From contig JACBWW010000047.1 of assembly GCA_020086605.1 (NCBI GenBank), forward strand, positions 2,494,363 to 2,558,362: a DNA stretch of 64,000 nt, in the 5' to 3' direction. Made by a program: the position numbers and the translations under genes. Shown here one piece after another: positions 24,481-37,160 of the stretch. Numbering within the stretch: position 1 is the stretch's first letter; the number at the start of each line of letters is the position of its first letter. The notes beneath the pieces are model-generated. The model was given only the letters and a program-made list of their open reading frames with translations. It ran no database searches and was not told where the DNA came from. The DNA is from Lanius collurio (taxonomy: Eukaryota > Chordata > Aves > Passeriformes > Laniidae).

Positions 24481-27400
24481 AGTGGGAGCACTGCTAGTGG
24501 TCACTGTGCCCATTCCAGATTCCTCAAAGAACCAGTCTTTTACACACCCACACCAATAAGTCAGCACATTTATGTGACAGAAAATGTCCACAGCCACAAT
24601 GCAAAGCACAGCTACATAAAAGCCACATGAGGACAGAGTTCCCACTGAAGGTATAGTGAGGAATTCTGGTAAATTGATGAGTAATGTCAGATTTCCAAGA
24701 CAGGAATCTGAGCCAGGAGCTGCAGGAAGGGTGAAGCACAGGAAAAGCCGGTTACAGCTCTCTGGAAACCAGTTTGCAACTTGGCTTTGTGATTTCTGTT
24801 CCTGAGAGTGGGCACAGTTTAAATACATATTGTGAGGTTCACATGCAATTTTGTGAATCATAACCGTAAGTTTGATTCACCTTCATTTATCAAGTCAAGT
24901 TTTATGATAATTTGAATTATGTCAAAAGAACTATTTGCATATTTAATAGTTACATGAGTTTTAGCACAAAAACTTCATTTGATGATTCATAAGATAACCA
25001 TTATTTGTCTTCAGTAACTCATGAAAACCGTTTTAAAAATTAGCTCCAGTCACCCAGTAAGAGAACAAAAATTATTGAGGATGATAAATGTCGATGGTAC
25101 AGAGACTGCTCTGATTGAACACAACTTACTTGCAAAAATATCCCTTAGAATAGTTCAATGCCAACTCACAGCATTTTTCCAAAGTACACTAGATGGCAAA
25201 TTCTTGCAAATATTAGAAGTGTGTGAAGAATATGAAACTGGCCATCAGCAATTTGTTAAGCACTTTAGGAGAAGAAACCTCACACCATTAGAAAACGATC
25301 ACTTTAAACAAGCAAGTACTTAAGAGTTCATCTTTATTTAGCACAGTGAAGCATGTACTTGAGTCCTGGAAGCCAAAGACATTTACCCACATGCTCTTGA
25401 GTTAAAGAGACATCAGAATGCTCTGCTGGATGGTCAGCCACAGACTACAGGTGGGAATGAAGGGTTGATACATCTACGAGATAGACTCCAGGCACAATCA
25501 GTGATGGGAGACAGCAATATAGTGACAAGTACCTTCAGAAGAGATAATAACATGCAACTATGGTGTTCAAAATTCAAAGGTGCTGGACAATCTACACAAT
25601 CTGCTCCATCCCTGGTCCAGAGGAGGGATTTTGTGCAGCATTCCAAGAAGCCTCACAAAGGGCAGTAACTTTAAGCAGGAAGATTTAAGCATCAAGGTTT
25701 CTTGCTTTAGAGAACATGTTCTCTAGGAAAATAAGCACGTGAGTAAAAAAGTATTACATCTTCTCAGAACTAAAACATAGTATTTTAATAGTATTAAAAA
25801 TGCCTATTATTGACTCCATACTGTACATTCCCAAAATCTCTGGGATAGGACCCATCTCCAAGTAGGAATGAAGTCCTACCAGTTTAATCCACTAGAGACT
25901 ATAGCTTAAGTCCACAGTGCCCTTCTTCAGTGCTTCAAAGTGTCTCTCAACACTTCAGGCACTGCCAGGGTCACCAGCACAAACAGGGGAAAAGTTTGCT
26001 GCCTGCAAGTTCTTTGAAATATTTCAAGGCACGAAATTTGCTCAATGAATTTCCTTTTTGACTTTTTTTTAATCTAGGGGAAAAGAAAGTTCTTAACTTT
26101 TTCTATTAAGTACACAAAGACTGTTTATTCATGTCATTGCAGCACAGTTTGAAAGTCTTTGTATTTTTTATTTTTAACTTTTAGGGCAGGGGAGAACCAC
26201 CACCAACCAGATTTATGAGGCTGGCATGGATTCAAAGCCAAATTTCATCAGAAAAAGCTTTCAATAGAAGACACAATAACTAAGCCAGAGCTGTGAAGCT
26301 TTTGATATATGTGGTCTTCCCTCAAGCCATGTAATCCTACCGGAGCGACTTTAGCTTGTCACACCCTTTTAAGAAACATTCAAAGGCTCTCCAAACCCAA
26401 ATCTCTTTGGAGTCTTTTGAGAGCATCATCCATGATAAGTGTTATCATCTTCTCCATGCCTCAAACTCATGCTACTTGAAGGTTATCTCAGCACAGCAAG
26501 AGAGGCAGTTGGAGAGGAACACCAAACCAGGAGGCAAATGACTTCCCCAGGACACACCTTTTGAAACTTTGCTGCAGTTCACGTCAGGAGCAGCCAGTGC
26601 CAATCCTCCCTCTTACAGTTTTAGGGAAAGAGCATGCTTTCCTGAACACCACCACTCACTTCAGGGCTAAATCCCCTTCAAGTGCCAAAAGTTAGGTCCA
26701 GTCAAAAAATAACCCAAAATCCAGAGCTGGGTTAATTTGTGTTGATTTATGATTATATACACCAAGTCCTGACCTAGACCCACCTGGATCAGCCTAAGCA
26801 CTGCTGACACCAGACCAAAGATCTTTCCCCTTGAGTCTTGCCTTAAGGTGTAGAGGTCATTTTCTTTGAAAAGAAGTAGATTTGATTTTGACCACAACCA
26901 CTTTTGCATGATTCACTGCCACTTCTCACAGCCTCCTAAATTCTTCACTAGCTTGCAAAACAAACACGGGTAATTGCATTTTCTTTTGTCTAGGGCCTCG
27001 TTAATGTATTACAGGAGTATAACAATGAACATTGGCAGCTTTATCTCTAGCCTAAAGTCATACACTCTCTAGGTCTCAAGGCCTTTTCACACAAGTGAAA
27101 CAAGGGCAAAGTCTCTCACCCATTTATCTCTGGAGGGACTGACCTGAAAGCCCTTTGTGGTGCCCATGTTCAAACCTTGACTGAAACACCACAAGGTTTT
27201 CTTTTCACTTTGCTGGGTCACTTCCAACTGCCAAAATACCGATGTGAGGGTAAATAATCTCACTTTGCAGGATCCCCTGGAGAAGTTTGGCTTGCACTCA
27301 GATTAGAAAGGACTGGCCTTCCCTTGCCTGCCATTTATCCAGCTCTGGAAGGGTTTGTTGTGGCTAAAATCTCCCCATGGGCCTCTTGAAGGCTTGCTCA

Positions 27401-30400
27401 CTGTTTGCTCAGAACATAAACACAAAAAATGCAGCTCTTGTGCTTCCACAAGCAAAGAGGTTCAACCAAGTCCTGCAGAGTACATGAAACTGCAACACAT
27501 TTTGGTGTCCTTTTAACTCAAATACAAATCCAGTTCAACTACTTGCCCAGGCAAAGGGAAAGTGTCAGTGACATGGAAATCCTTCCCAAAATATTGTCGG
27601 ATTGGTGGTAGAAGCAGACAGCACAGAACCCTCTGCAAAAATCCATCAATAGATTTGATACAAAACTTGAGGCAAGGATTAGAGAACTCTGAACTATTTT
27701 AAAATACCTCCATTAATTAAACATCTTTTCATAGCTAAAGAGGGCTTTTGAAAAACTATTTTTATTACGCTCCAAGAAAATTTTGCCTGCCTTAGAAATC
27801 ATGGACTTTGGGCAGGACACCTTAAAAAGATGAAAAAAGCCCCACTGGATAAAGCTGGGAGGGGGTTTATTTCTATTTCTTGGCTTTAAAATCTGTGGAG
27901 GTTTGAGCAGTAAAGCTTCAAGGTTTTGTTTGGGTATTTTTTTCGAGGGGGGGCTTGGACTTTGCAGATAGAAACTGATTTCCCTGAAATCCCTCCTCTG
28001 ATCACTGCAATTGGCACAAGTTCCAATCTGTCCTATACTGTTTTATACTTCAGAGATTTTGTCTCACTTATAAGGACACAGACTTCAAAAAAAGACTGGA
28101 GATCCCTTCAGTGCCCCTATCTCCAGCAGACACATTTCCAACCCATTCCTACACCCCATAACAGAGGCTTCTCTGTGGATCCAATACAGAGATATACTGT
28201 CAGCATTTACAAACAAACCTTTTTGTACCTACACAAGGCTTGCACACAAAAAAGTGAGGAATGCGAAAATCCAATCACAGAGTCTATAAAATTAAGTTAA
28301 AGTATATTAAATTCTTGAACAGACATTTCTTTATGGGTAGGAAGGCAGGCTTGAGTTCAGGCAGTGTGACTTCGTGCCAAGGGAATGGCTGGGATCCCTG
28401 CCTCTTGCTAGCCAGAATTACAATTTCTAACGTGCCAATTTTGTATGGAATTGTGGAAATTCCCTCACCCCACCATGTGAAAAAGGTTTAAAAAGGATAA
28501 GAGCAATATCCAACCAGAGAAAAAGGGACACTGACAGATACATGGCTGGCCAAGAAATGGAAGTGTTAGACACAACACACAAAATTATGAAAGGCAAAGA
28601 CCTTCAAAGGTAAGTGCAGTATTTCCTTAACAAACCCAAAATCTTAACCTAGAGGCAGTTTAAGAAGCCTCTGCTTTGTTAAGGGGAAAAAAATGCATTG
28701 AAAACATATGGAGGGAAAAAAATCACCCAGTATCCCTTATTTTAATCTTGCTCACCCAAGCCAAGATGACTTGGTTAGCTTTGAAGCACTTAACTGAGCA
28801 ACTCTGGAGATGCTGAGCTATGCTGCAGTTGATGGTGCTGCCTTCCACCCCTCCAGCTACCTCTGGGAGACCTGTAGCTGGGAAAATTTGGAAATCTGCT
28901 CCCTACTCTTTAGCTGAGGACTGTGGAAAACATTTTGCATCAAATACAAAAAAAAAAAAGAAAATTGGAAAGTGCTGCCTGCACTATGAAACCCTGTGAT
29001 ATCTTTGCCCAACTGCTCTGCATCCAAATGCATCCTCTGCAAACAGAGAACTTGCACTTGCTTGATCTGCTGCCCTGAACCTTTAGCTGACCCCCTTTTT
29101 GTGACTACTTGCTGTTCTCTTGCAGAATCCAAGAAAAATATAAAATGTATTGCTCTAAGCAAGTATTTTTTTGCCCACCAAAGCAAGACAGAAGTGCTTG
29201 AAAGAAAAAGATTATTACCTCATTACATGACACCTTTACAGTGGTTTTTCTGACTGTTTTCTACACCACCTAGCTCTTTGCCTTTGGAAAACTCAAGATT
29301 TTAAATTGCACCTTGTCTGCAATTACTAGGCTCTTGTTTTATACTGTTTTGCAAGACAGAAGCCTGACAAGAGAACATTTTAAAAAGCAAGAGAAATCCC
29401 ACTTGTAGTGATGGTCCCTTGGCAAGTGGCTGCTCACAGCCCTCCCCAACTTCTTAGCTCAGATCTCCCATTCAGCCTCTGCAGAACGAATAAAGATCCA
29501 CAAACAGTCAGAGAGGAAAACCACCAGGACTTATTTAAGCTGGCAGTGTTTCAGGTGAAGGGCAACACAATTTACCATTCACTTGCAATTACTGCCTCAC
29601 AGTTTAGTCATTGCTTCTATTGATTGTTTTCCCAAAAAAACGTTTGTTGGTGCAGCTTAAAAAAAAAAAAAAACAACTTGCAACAGGCTGGATGCAGGTG
29701 CCTGTTTAGGTACCAGCCTGTCACTGAAGGTAAATGAATTTCAACTGGCTTGGTCACAGGCAGAAGCACAGAAAAGGAAAAGATATCTAAAGGCACAATG
29801 GAAATTAATAGAGAAATCCCTCCAGATGGCTCCAACACTGCCTCATTTTCCCTGGTGAAAGTGCCACAGCAGCCCTTATCATAACCATGAAATGGGATAG
29901 AGTAAGAGTGCATCACCTCACTCCCCACTCTCCTTTATTCCAGCACCTCTAAATATTTATGGAAACTGATAGCTCAGGCACTGCTCTATGGCCAACTTTA
30001 TCACACTTTTCCACACAAGATGATGCTAGTAATTAGGATCCTTCCAGAATTTGGAAATAATTGCAAATCTCCAGCATATAGGGCTAATGATAGCTTTAAA
30101 GAAGCAGTCCTAAACTACTGCTCTCATACCAGGGATGAGTTTACTGAAACCTGATTCACAGGAATAACAGGAAAGCTGCAGCAAGGCTCAAAGTTCAGAG
30201 AAATCTCGGTGCTTTAGATGCTTACCTAAATGACTCCATCCTCATCTGCAGCTGAAGCTCTTCACAAGCAATCTTTGACAGATTTTGGGTACTCCTGATA
30301 CTTTTTACTATAGCTGGCACTTTTGACAGGGGCAGAAGAACCAAACAACCGTCCACTTTAGCCTCTTGCTGTGTGTTGCATCTCTCTGGATGCTACTTAT

Positions 30401-32020
30401 TACCTGCACTACAGTAGAGGCTGGGAGCAACACTGACCCAAAGGGCAAGTCCCTCCCTTGGGCAACTGGTGGCCAAACTCCCAAGCCATGAGAAAACCAT
30501 AAAATGCAGCCATCTCTTGTGAACAGCAAACAGAGAGCTCAGGTATGAAGCTGCAAAGCACCATCAGCTGGAGAGAACACGTTCAGACGTACTTGTGCTG
30601 AGGGAGTTGATCTGGCAGTGGTGAGTGTTCAGGGGAGTCAAAATTAAGGTCAGATTGATGTTTTCTGGGCTTTCATCAAGAGCTCTCCTGCTAAAGAAGT
30701 GGGAGGCAGCATCTGAGGGTCATCTGGATGGAAGGGGTGGTAGGTTTCATGGCATAATAAAGTGAAAAAATAATGGGAAGAGTGAGGTTAATTTAACATT
30801 TCTGAGCCTTTAAAAAAGGCTGAGGCTCCCCCTCAGCTGAGGCAATGTTTTCGGACAGAGTGGATGCCATCTCCCCTCTAACAAGCTGGTTTTCAGCCTT
30901 ATTTAGCTTTCAAGTGAGTTAATTTTCCTAAAGCATTCAGCTATGCAGCAGCACAGGCACCTTCTCACAAGGCATGTTGTTCTAATAGATCAAAAGTGTA
31001 TGTTTTCAAAATCTCATTAAATACATATTCAGCTGTCAGACGTTAGCACACATTACAAAAAGGAAATTGATGGCTGACTCTGAAAATCCAGCCTGATGTG
31101 CTGTCCCTAATTTACCCTGGCTCTTTCAGCATACTCTTTGGAGTGTGTGATCCATTACAGAGCATTCGCTGCAATACCGAAACACAAAAACGGATGAGTC
31201 AAAGGCAGAATGTCAGGTCAAATTCTTCAGGCTTAACTCAGGATTTAATTGCATTTAGAGGTTTAAGTCAGACTATTACAACTGTCTTTAAGGTAATCTC
31301 CTTGTGTAGGAGGGAGTATATATGTCCCATACCCGGGTATATCACTCGATACAGCTGTGGTGAGATGAACTCCTCTTCTCCTCATTTTCTACTGAATAAC
31401 CAGTTTAGCCTGCAAGTCAGGAACCACAGGCATTTCTCCTGTCAAGGCAAGGGGCTCACCTCCTGCTCAGTTACAGAAGCACGTGGTAAAACTGCAACAG
31501 GGATTTCACAAAGAGAGGGGCTTGGAAATCATCACAACTTCACAGGAGCAAGGCACTGAGAGCCTCTTTTTGTAGTATTTTGCGTGTCTAATTAAAAGTT
31601 AATTGTTAACATCAACATGTTGGAGAGCTCAGCCCACATGAAACACGAGGTATGTGGCTTGTATCCTGACTGTGGGCTCTCCTTCACCAGAGGGGGATGT
31701 CTGAGAATACTAAAGCTGGTGGGTATCAAATGCAAAAGCTTCCACGGGAGAGAAGTGTGCTGGATTTTTATCTAATACCCAGCTGGTGGCTCAGTGCAAA
31801 GGCTGCAGAGGGAAGTGCAGTCAAATCTGCCACTGGAAAGAAAAAAGTGGAGGCAAAAGCACTTGGAAAAGTAGCTCCCTAGGACAGGAGGCTTGGCTGC
31901 TGCTTGACATGTCATACAGAACCCACAACCAATACCACTCTATTGGCTAAAATGTTGAGGTTTTAAGCCAGCCATGCACCAATGTACCTCAGTGGGGATG
32001 TACCTGTCCATCCTAACCCT
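24481..32020. other. Single-copy noncoding DNA
   Basis: No gene or transposable element is recognised. ORFs reach 153 codons (31,098-31,559, plus), with no family likeness. A 100-codon plus-strand ORF (25,021-25,323) has fairly balanced amino-acid composition but no motif I know. A strong splice-donor-like AAAGGTAAGT lies at 28,606-28,615. Short A runs occur at about 28,948 and 29,659, neither preceded by a recognisable retroelement. Confidence 0.55.
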
Positions 32021-32215
32021 AAATCACAGAGTCATTACAGAATGGCTTGGGTTGGAGGGGACCTTAAATATCATCTACTTCCAGACCCTGCCATGGGCAG
32101 TGGCACTTTCCACTATCCCAGGTTGCTCCAAGCCCCATCCAATCTGGCCTTGGATACTTCCAGGGATGGGGCAGCCACAACTGCTCTGGGTCAGCACTTC
32201 ATCATCTTCACAGTT
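32021..32215 (-). mobile_element. CR1 LINE 3' fragment, minus orientation
   Basis: The reverse complement of the CR1 3' end is seen as AATCACAGAGTCATTACAG, then GGCTTGGGTTGGAGGGGACC, CTGCCATGGGCAGTGGCAC and CTTCCAGGGATGGGGCAGCC. Two near copies of the terminal octamer are present at its start. Homology fades after about 32,190 through an internal deletion. It is 5'-truncated, with no coding sequence left. Confidence 0.92.
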
Positions 32216-35200
32216 TCTACAACTCCCTGGACTGTTTAGGCTGAAACATCACAGAGCAGAACTCCCTCTTCTGAAATATTTTCTCCTGTAATGATACTCA
32301 GGTGGGGCTTTGTGGACTGTGTCATCATGCAAATACTGTACAAACATTTTTAGACCCAAGATATTATTTTGTGCCTTTTTTCAAATTTAAGAAACAAAAT
32401 TATCACACCCAAGAAGAATCAACTTGCTTGTTATAATCAATCTTTTCAAATTAAAATACTGAGCCTTGTTTGGCTGCTTGGACTGACTAGTTCAGCAAAA
32501 AGTGGAATTTCTTCTCTTGATCTTCAAATAGCCTTTGAATTAAATACTTGTTGCAGCAAGAGAAAGTTTGGGTTGTTTTTGTCATCAGATTTGAGATCAA
32601 GAAGAGATGAGATGATCGAGGATGAAAGGCAGAAATGCAGAAATGAAGAACTGAAACCCAAGGAGTCAAAATAACTGCACAAAGGTGCTGGAAGTAAAAC
32701 ATGGATAACTCCATGATGCTGGGCTTGGTTCCAGCATATGTGTTCTCTCAGTACCTTGTGCTGCAGGCAAATAAACACCAGACAGACAGAGGGTTGGTCG
32801 TGCAGTGTTGGTTGGGATGGAGCCCACCATCCCCAGTGTGGGGGATGCCCACCCCCACTGCCTAATCCTAACTAGGTATTTATGGCATTTGGGGCATTTC
32901 TAGATGCAACCCTCCCTTGTCCTTTGGAAACTTATCCTGAGTTTCCAAGGCAAATCTCAGCCTTTTTCTGTTTGGGAACTTTACTGGGCATCAGCCCTGA
33001 GGTAAGACTTAGACCCTTGGGTGTCCTGACAGACTGTCCTGCTCCACTCTGGGAGCCCCTCTCCTGTGCCACACCTTGGGTGGGCCCTGAGGGTTCCTCT
33101 GTGTGATAATTCTGTGTTCCCACAGTCACTGTGACTGCTATGCTGCAAACCCATAGGCACTTTCACTGCAGCCCAGCTTTTCCTCCTAAGTTACTTTCTT
33201 CTGGTGGGCTTGAACAAATTCAAATTCAGCCTGGCTGCAGTAGGATGCTGCAGAAACAATTATGCAGACCTGATAACATCAGTGATAAAACATGCCCTGT
33301 CACAATTTCTGAGCCCAAATCTATAAAGGCAGTACAGCACAAATGGTATTTCACTGCTGAATGTTCTTTTTATGGAGAACACTCTCCATTTTTGGGCAAG
33401 AGGGAGGGTGTGTTTCAAAGCTCATTTTTTCAATTTACAAGCCCCCTACATACTTTTCATCAGGATCACATCAGGGGCACCCTTGGATAATCAGACAGAA
33501 ATGGGTTCAGCATAGGAAGCGCTCTGACAACCTGTGGGAAGTAGGCTAAAGTCCATAATAACTATGAAAAACAAATTCAAATCAAGATAAATCAACAAAA
33601 AACATAACAGAAAAGGTGCAGATTGGAGATAATCAACTATTATTCCAGTGAAGCAATTTCACACTAAAGAAAGAAAGAAAGAAATCCCAACTTCCAGCCC
33701 CAATTTGGTTCACATGGGTTCAGCATCTTCATTGCTGACACAGGTCTAAACTCTTCCTCAGTCTGGAAAAATATTTTTCATCCTTTGATTTTTATTAACA
33801 TCACAAACCTGTTGCTCTGGAATAAAAAAATTACCTTGTAAGACACCCAACCACTGATAGTTTCCTGTGTCTGTGCCATTTCCTGTGTTTTATTTGGTAA
33901 TGTTGGTAAATTCAGTGGAGATGCCTAGGGCACTTCAAATTGTAGTTGGGGTGTCAAAAAAAACAAGCCCACACTTATTCCTTGTAAAACCCCACTAGCA
34001 GAGAAAACAGCATTTCTGAGAGCCCACTCATTCAAATTTAACTAAAGAACTTAAACAGCTTCACAGCATCCAAATACTCTTAACTTATAAGCAAACAAAC
34101 ATTACAGAATTAACAAAGAGGCACCAATCTAATTAAAATCAATCCACAGATATCTCTTAACACCAAGGGAGCCTGATTAGAAGCTGTTTATAGTGGCTGT
34201 TTAAGAAAATTGTGAAGGAGTAATAATTCTGATTATGTCACTCGCCAGAAAGATTTTTCTCACCTCCAAAACATTCCTTCAGCTTCAATTTATTTAAAGC
34301 TCACATTTTAAAATTAATATCTTTTGTGCCATAATTCCTGACTGATTCTTCTGCACTGCCACACACTTGTGAGCATCCTCACATGCTCATGAGGCTGCAC
34401 ACACTTTCTTTGTAGAAAAAGGAGACTTTTGGGGTGCTCTGCTCTTCCATCTGTCACCCACCTGCAAAACAAGCAATGCCAGACACCCAAGGAAAGAAAA
34501 TCCTGTTGCTGCTCCAGCTGGATGCTAATTATTCCCAGGAAAGTGCCCAGAGAGATACAAAAAGCAAATGGGAATCTATCTCTCAAGACATGATGCTCTG
34601 ATCCCCTCCTGTAACTACAGGACAGGCTGTGGCTGTGGCTGAACAACAGCAGAATCTGAGTACATCTGGTTCACTGGGAACACAGGACACATCACTCCCT
34701 AAATAAGGAGGTTTTTTTCCACAGCTTCTTTCCAGGCATTTCAAGAATGCTGTTTGTCAAAGGGAGAGAAGACAGTGGTTCAAGAAACACACAGACCTGA
34801 GAGAAGAATGAAATTGGGGCTGAGAGAGAACACTTTCAGAAAGAAAAACTGGTTTTCAGCGGGACAACCAGTCCATGCTGGCTGCTCTGTAAGTCAAAAG
34901 GAAAATTATGACCCCCAGGCAAATTCTTAGACACCCTGAAGATAGTAAATCTTGAAAATTCCTCAAGCAAAGTGACAACACTCAAGCTTGGGGTGAAGGT
35001 GTTTGTCCCCTTGCATGACTTGTGTATTCTATGACTAGTCTGAAGACAGGTTTTATTAAAATTCCCCCTTGGCAAAAGCACTGAAGTGGCTAAAAACTGA
35101 AGCAGGAAACAGAGGTCGTGCTAGACACTCCTCAGAACCAAGAAACCCTTAAAAAAGATGGGTATCAAAACACAGCAGCCCCAGGATCGTCTGGTCTGGA

Positions 35201-35779
35201 CTGCCTGGAGATTTCAAAGGGCCAAGCTGATCCATGGGACCTTCTGGGGCTGTGACAGACACACACACAGGAGATCACTGAGAACTCAGGAGCCCTTCCT
35301 TCCTTGTCACACGGGCCCTTCCAGTCTAAAAAGTCAAAGGGAGGACATGGCAGAGCTTCCCCAGCCCCTGGACCCACTCTCATCCCTGTAATTATGTATT
35401 TGTGTCTGAACAATTTTATTTCTTCTTAGCCACAGGACCAGCACCCCTGGGAGAAGTCCATCTCCACTCTGCCACCTCCTCCTCCCTCGGCCAAGCCCAA
35501 AGGTAGCAGGAGCACAACGTGCAACCTCAGGCTGTGCAAGGACATCTGCAGCCCCCAACAAATCCCTCCCTGCTGCTCTTTCAGGCACTGAGTGGGAAAA
35601 AAGCACAGTCTAGAGGCTCAATCTGCGGGTGCCACCCCTCCCCTGCCAATGGCACAGCTGCTGAAGAGCATTTGTTTTTAGAAAGAGTTTTTTCGGTATC
35701 CAATTCACAGAGCTTTGCTTTTTCCTTTTTCCTTTTTTTTTCTTTCCTCCCTAATGTGTAAAGTGCTTTGTGAATGGGC
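32216..35779. other. Single-copy noncoding DNA
   Basis: No gene or transposable element is recognised. Minor items are a short (AAAG)n run near 33,667-33,682 and a 7-bp hairpin, CATCCCC with GGGGATG, at 32,828-32,847. ORFs reach 119 codons without likeness to known proteins. Confidence 0.55.
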
Positions 35780-35872
35780 CAGCTAAAATTATTTATAATG
35801 AGCTAATTTCCATAAAATTAGGCTAATTAATTTCCATGCTGCCTGATGAAAATTGCTAACATTGGCTTTTTA
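35780..35872. promoter_or_regulatory. TAAT-rich candidate regulatory block
   Basis: GCTAATTTCCAT (35,802-35,813) is nearly repeated 20 bases later as GGCTAATTAATTTCCAT (35,821-35,837), preceded by AAAATTATTTATAATGAG. Repeated homeodomain-type sites at about two helical turns are compatible with cooperative binding. Motif evidence only. Confidence 0.28.
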
Positions 35873-36556
35873 CTGACAATCAAGGTCCTGCAGGCAGTTT
35901 CACACCCATCTGACTGGAAGGAGGTCCAGGCTGGATCCTTAGCAAGTGTAAATTAGCAGATATCTAACAAGACAAGCAGAGCAGTGTGCTCATTACACAG
36001 GAAAAAAAATAGTTTGGGCCACTTTACAGTTTATATGGGGGTAACAGTGTGTTATTTACAATTAAGTGCATACATAAATAGAGAGGCACAACATAAGGTT
36101 ACTTTTCAAGCTCCTAAATGCCAAGCAAAGACTCAGCTCCAGTGAAATACTTCTTTCCCTCCCCAGTAGAATTAGGGAGGATATCAGGCTTGGTACAGCA
36201 GTGAACTGGGAAGCATTAGGAGGAGCAGCTCAAAGGGAAAAGAAAAAATAACCTTACAGGAGCACTTCAGTGCCTTGAAGGTTCACAAACAGCCAAGGGA
36301 TTTGTGCACTCCTAATGGATTTGCATCTGAAAATTGCCACCAAAAGAATTAATGTTGCCCTTTTAAAAGCCATTTCACACAGTACTAGTGGACACAGGTC
36401 CAGCCATGGCTAACCCTGCTGGGAACACTTGACTTGGCAAAACAAAACTATCGTGTCTTACATCAATTGGATTTCTCAGGTACAATTAAAGACAGCATTT
36501 TGCAGGGCTCAGGAGCAGGAAAGTGCTCCTTGTAGCAACTTTGTGTGGTGGGCTAC
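35873..36556. other. Single-copy noncoding DNA
   Basis: No gene or repeat is recognised. The stretch ends in GCTAC (36,552-36,556), the left target duplication of the next LTR. Confidence 0.6.
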
Positions 36557-37160
36557 TGTCCTGGGGTGACAGGACATCTTCGTGCTTTATATCCCAATCG
36601 TGGCTTCTGTTCCCGTGCCCTCAGTTTGTTTTGTCTTTAGCCTGTCCCCTCCTCTGGCTGCTGCTGCTGCTGCTTGGCCTTGCTTCTGCCTGCTAGCTGC
36701 TTGGCTTTGCTGCTGCTGCTTGCTTGCTGCCTGCTCGCTTTGCTAGCTTTGCTTTTTTTTTTTTCTTATTTTTTCCTTTTTCCCCTGTTTTTGTTCTTCC
36801 CCTTCTTTCCTTCCTCCCCTCCCTGAAGACATCGGACCTGCTTCGGGCCAGGAGCTCCCCCGGAGTCTGCACTTGAGAGAAGCTTTGCACCCTCCTCAGC
36901 AGAGAGAGAGAGACTGGTCACCCTCTCTTGGACTGGTGAAAACATCTGTTGTCATCTCGGGCTGTTTTTTTTCCTCGTGCTGGGGAGTGTTGTTTTTTTT
37001 TTCTTTTGCTGTTTCTTAATAAACAAGTTTTTTCCACTTCTCCTCTGAGGAAATCCCTCCCGAACCTGGTGGTGGGGGAGGGGGGAAGTTGTGGGGGATT
37101 TTTCTCCTATAAGGGGCTCCTTTGGAGATTTTTCCCCTTGATTTGTCCTAAACCAGGACA
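36557..37160 (+). mobile_element. Solo LTR with 5-bp target duplication
   Basis: The 604-base element begins TGTCCTGG and ends CCAGGACA, a perfect 8-bp terminal inverted repeat with the TG...CA ends of retroviral LTRs. GCTAC flanks it on both sides (36,552-36,556 and 37,161-37,165). A 5-bp duplication fits ERVL-type and some other avian retroviruses. Inside are CTG/TGC-rich segments (about 36,655-36,725), a pyrimidine-rich tract (about 36,748-36,830), and AATAAA at 37,018-37,023 followed by G/T-rich sequence. No internal retroviral region exists, so it arose by recombination between two LTRs. The intact flanks suggest a fairly young insertion. Confidence 0.93.
37018..37023 (+). terminator. 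LTR polyadenylation signal AATAAA
   Basis: AATAAA lies about 140 bases before the LTR end, followed by a T/G-rich segment. This is the expected position of the R-region poly(A) signal. It could still end passing transcripts on the plus strand. Confidence 0.65.

Noticed and set aside
29655..29675. A-rich run considered as a retroelement tail
   Set aside because: There is no AATAAA at the right distance, no recognisable element body and no target duplication.
32828..32847. CATCCCC/GGGGATG hairpin, considered as a small RNA or terminator
   Set aside because: A 7-bp stem is too short for a microRNA precursor and is expected by chance in 64 kb.
36693..36890. Lysine-rich minus-strand ORF within the second LTR
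   Set aside because: It translates the reverse of a pyrimidine tract in a noncoding LTR.
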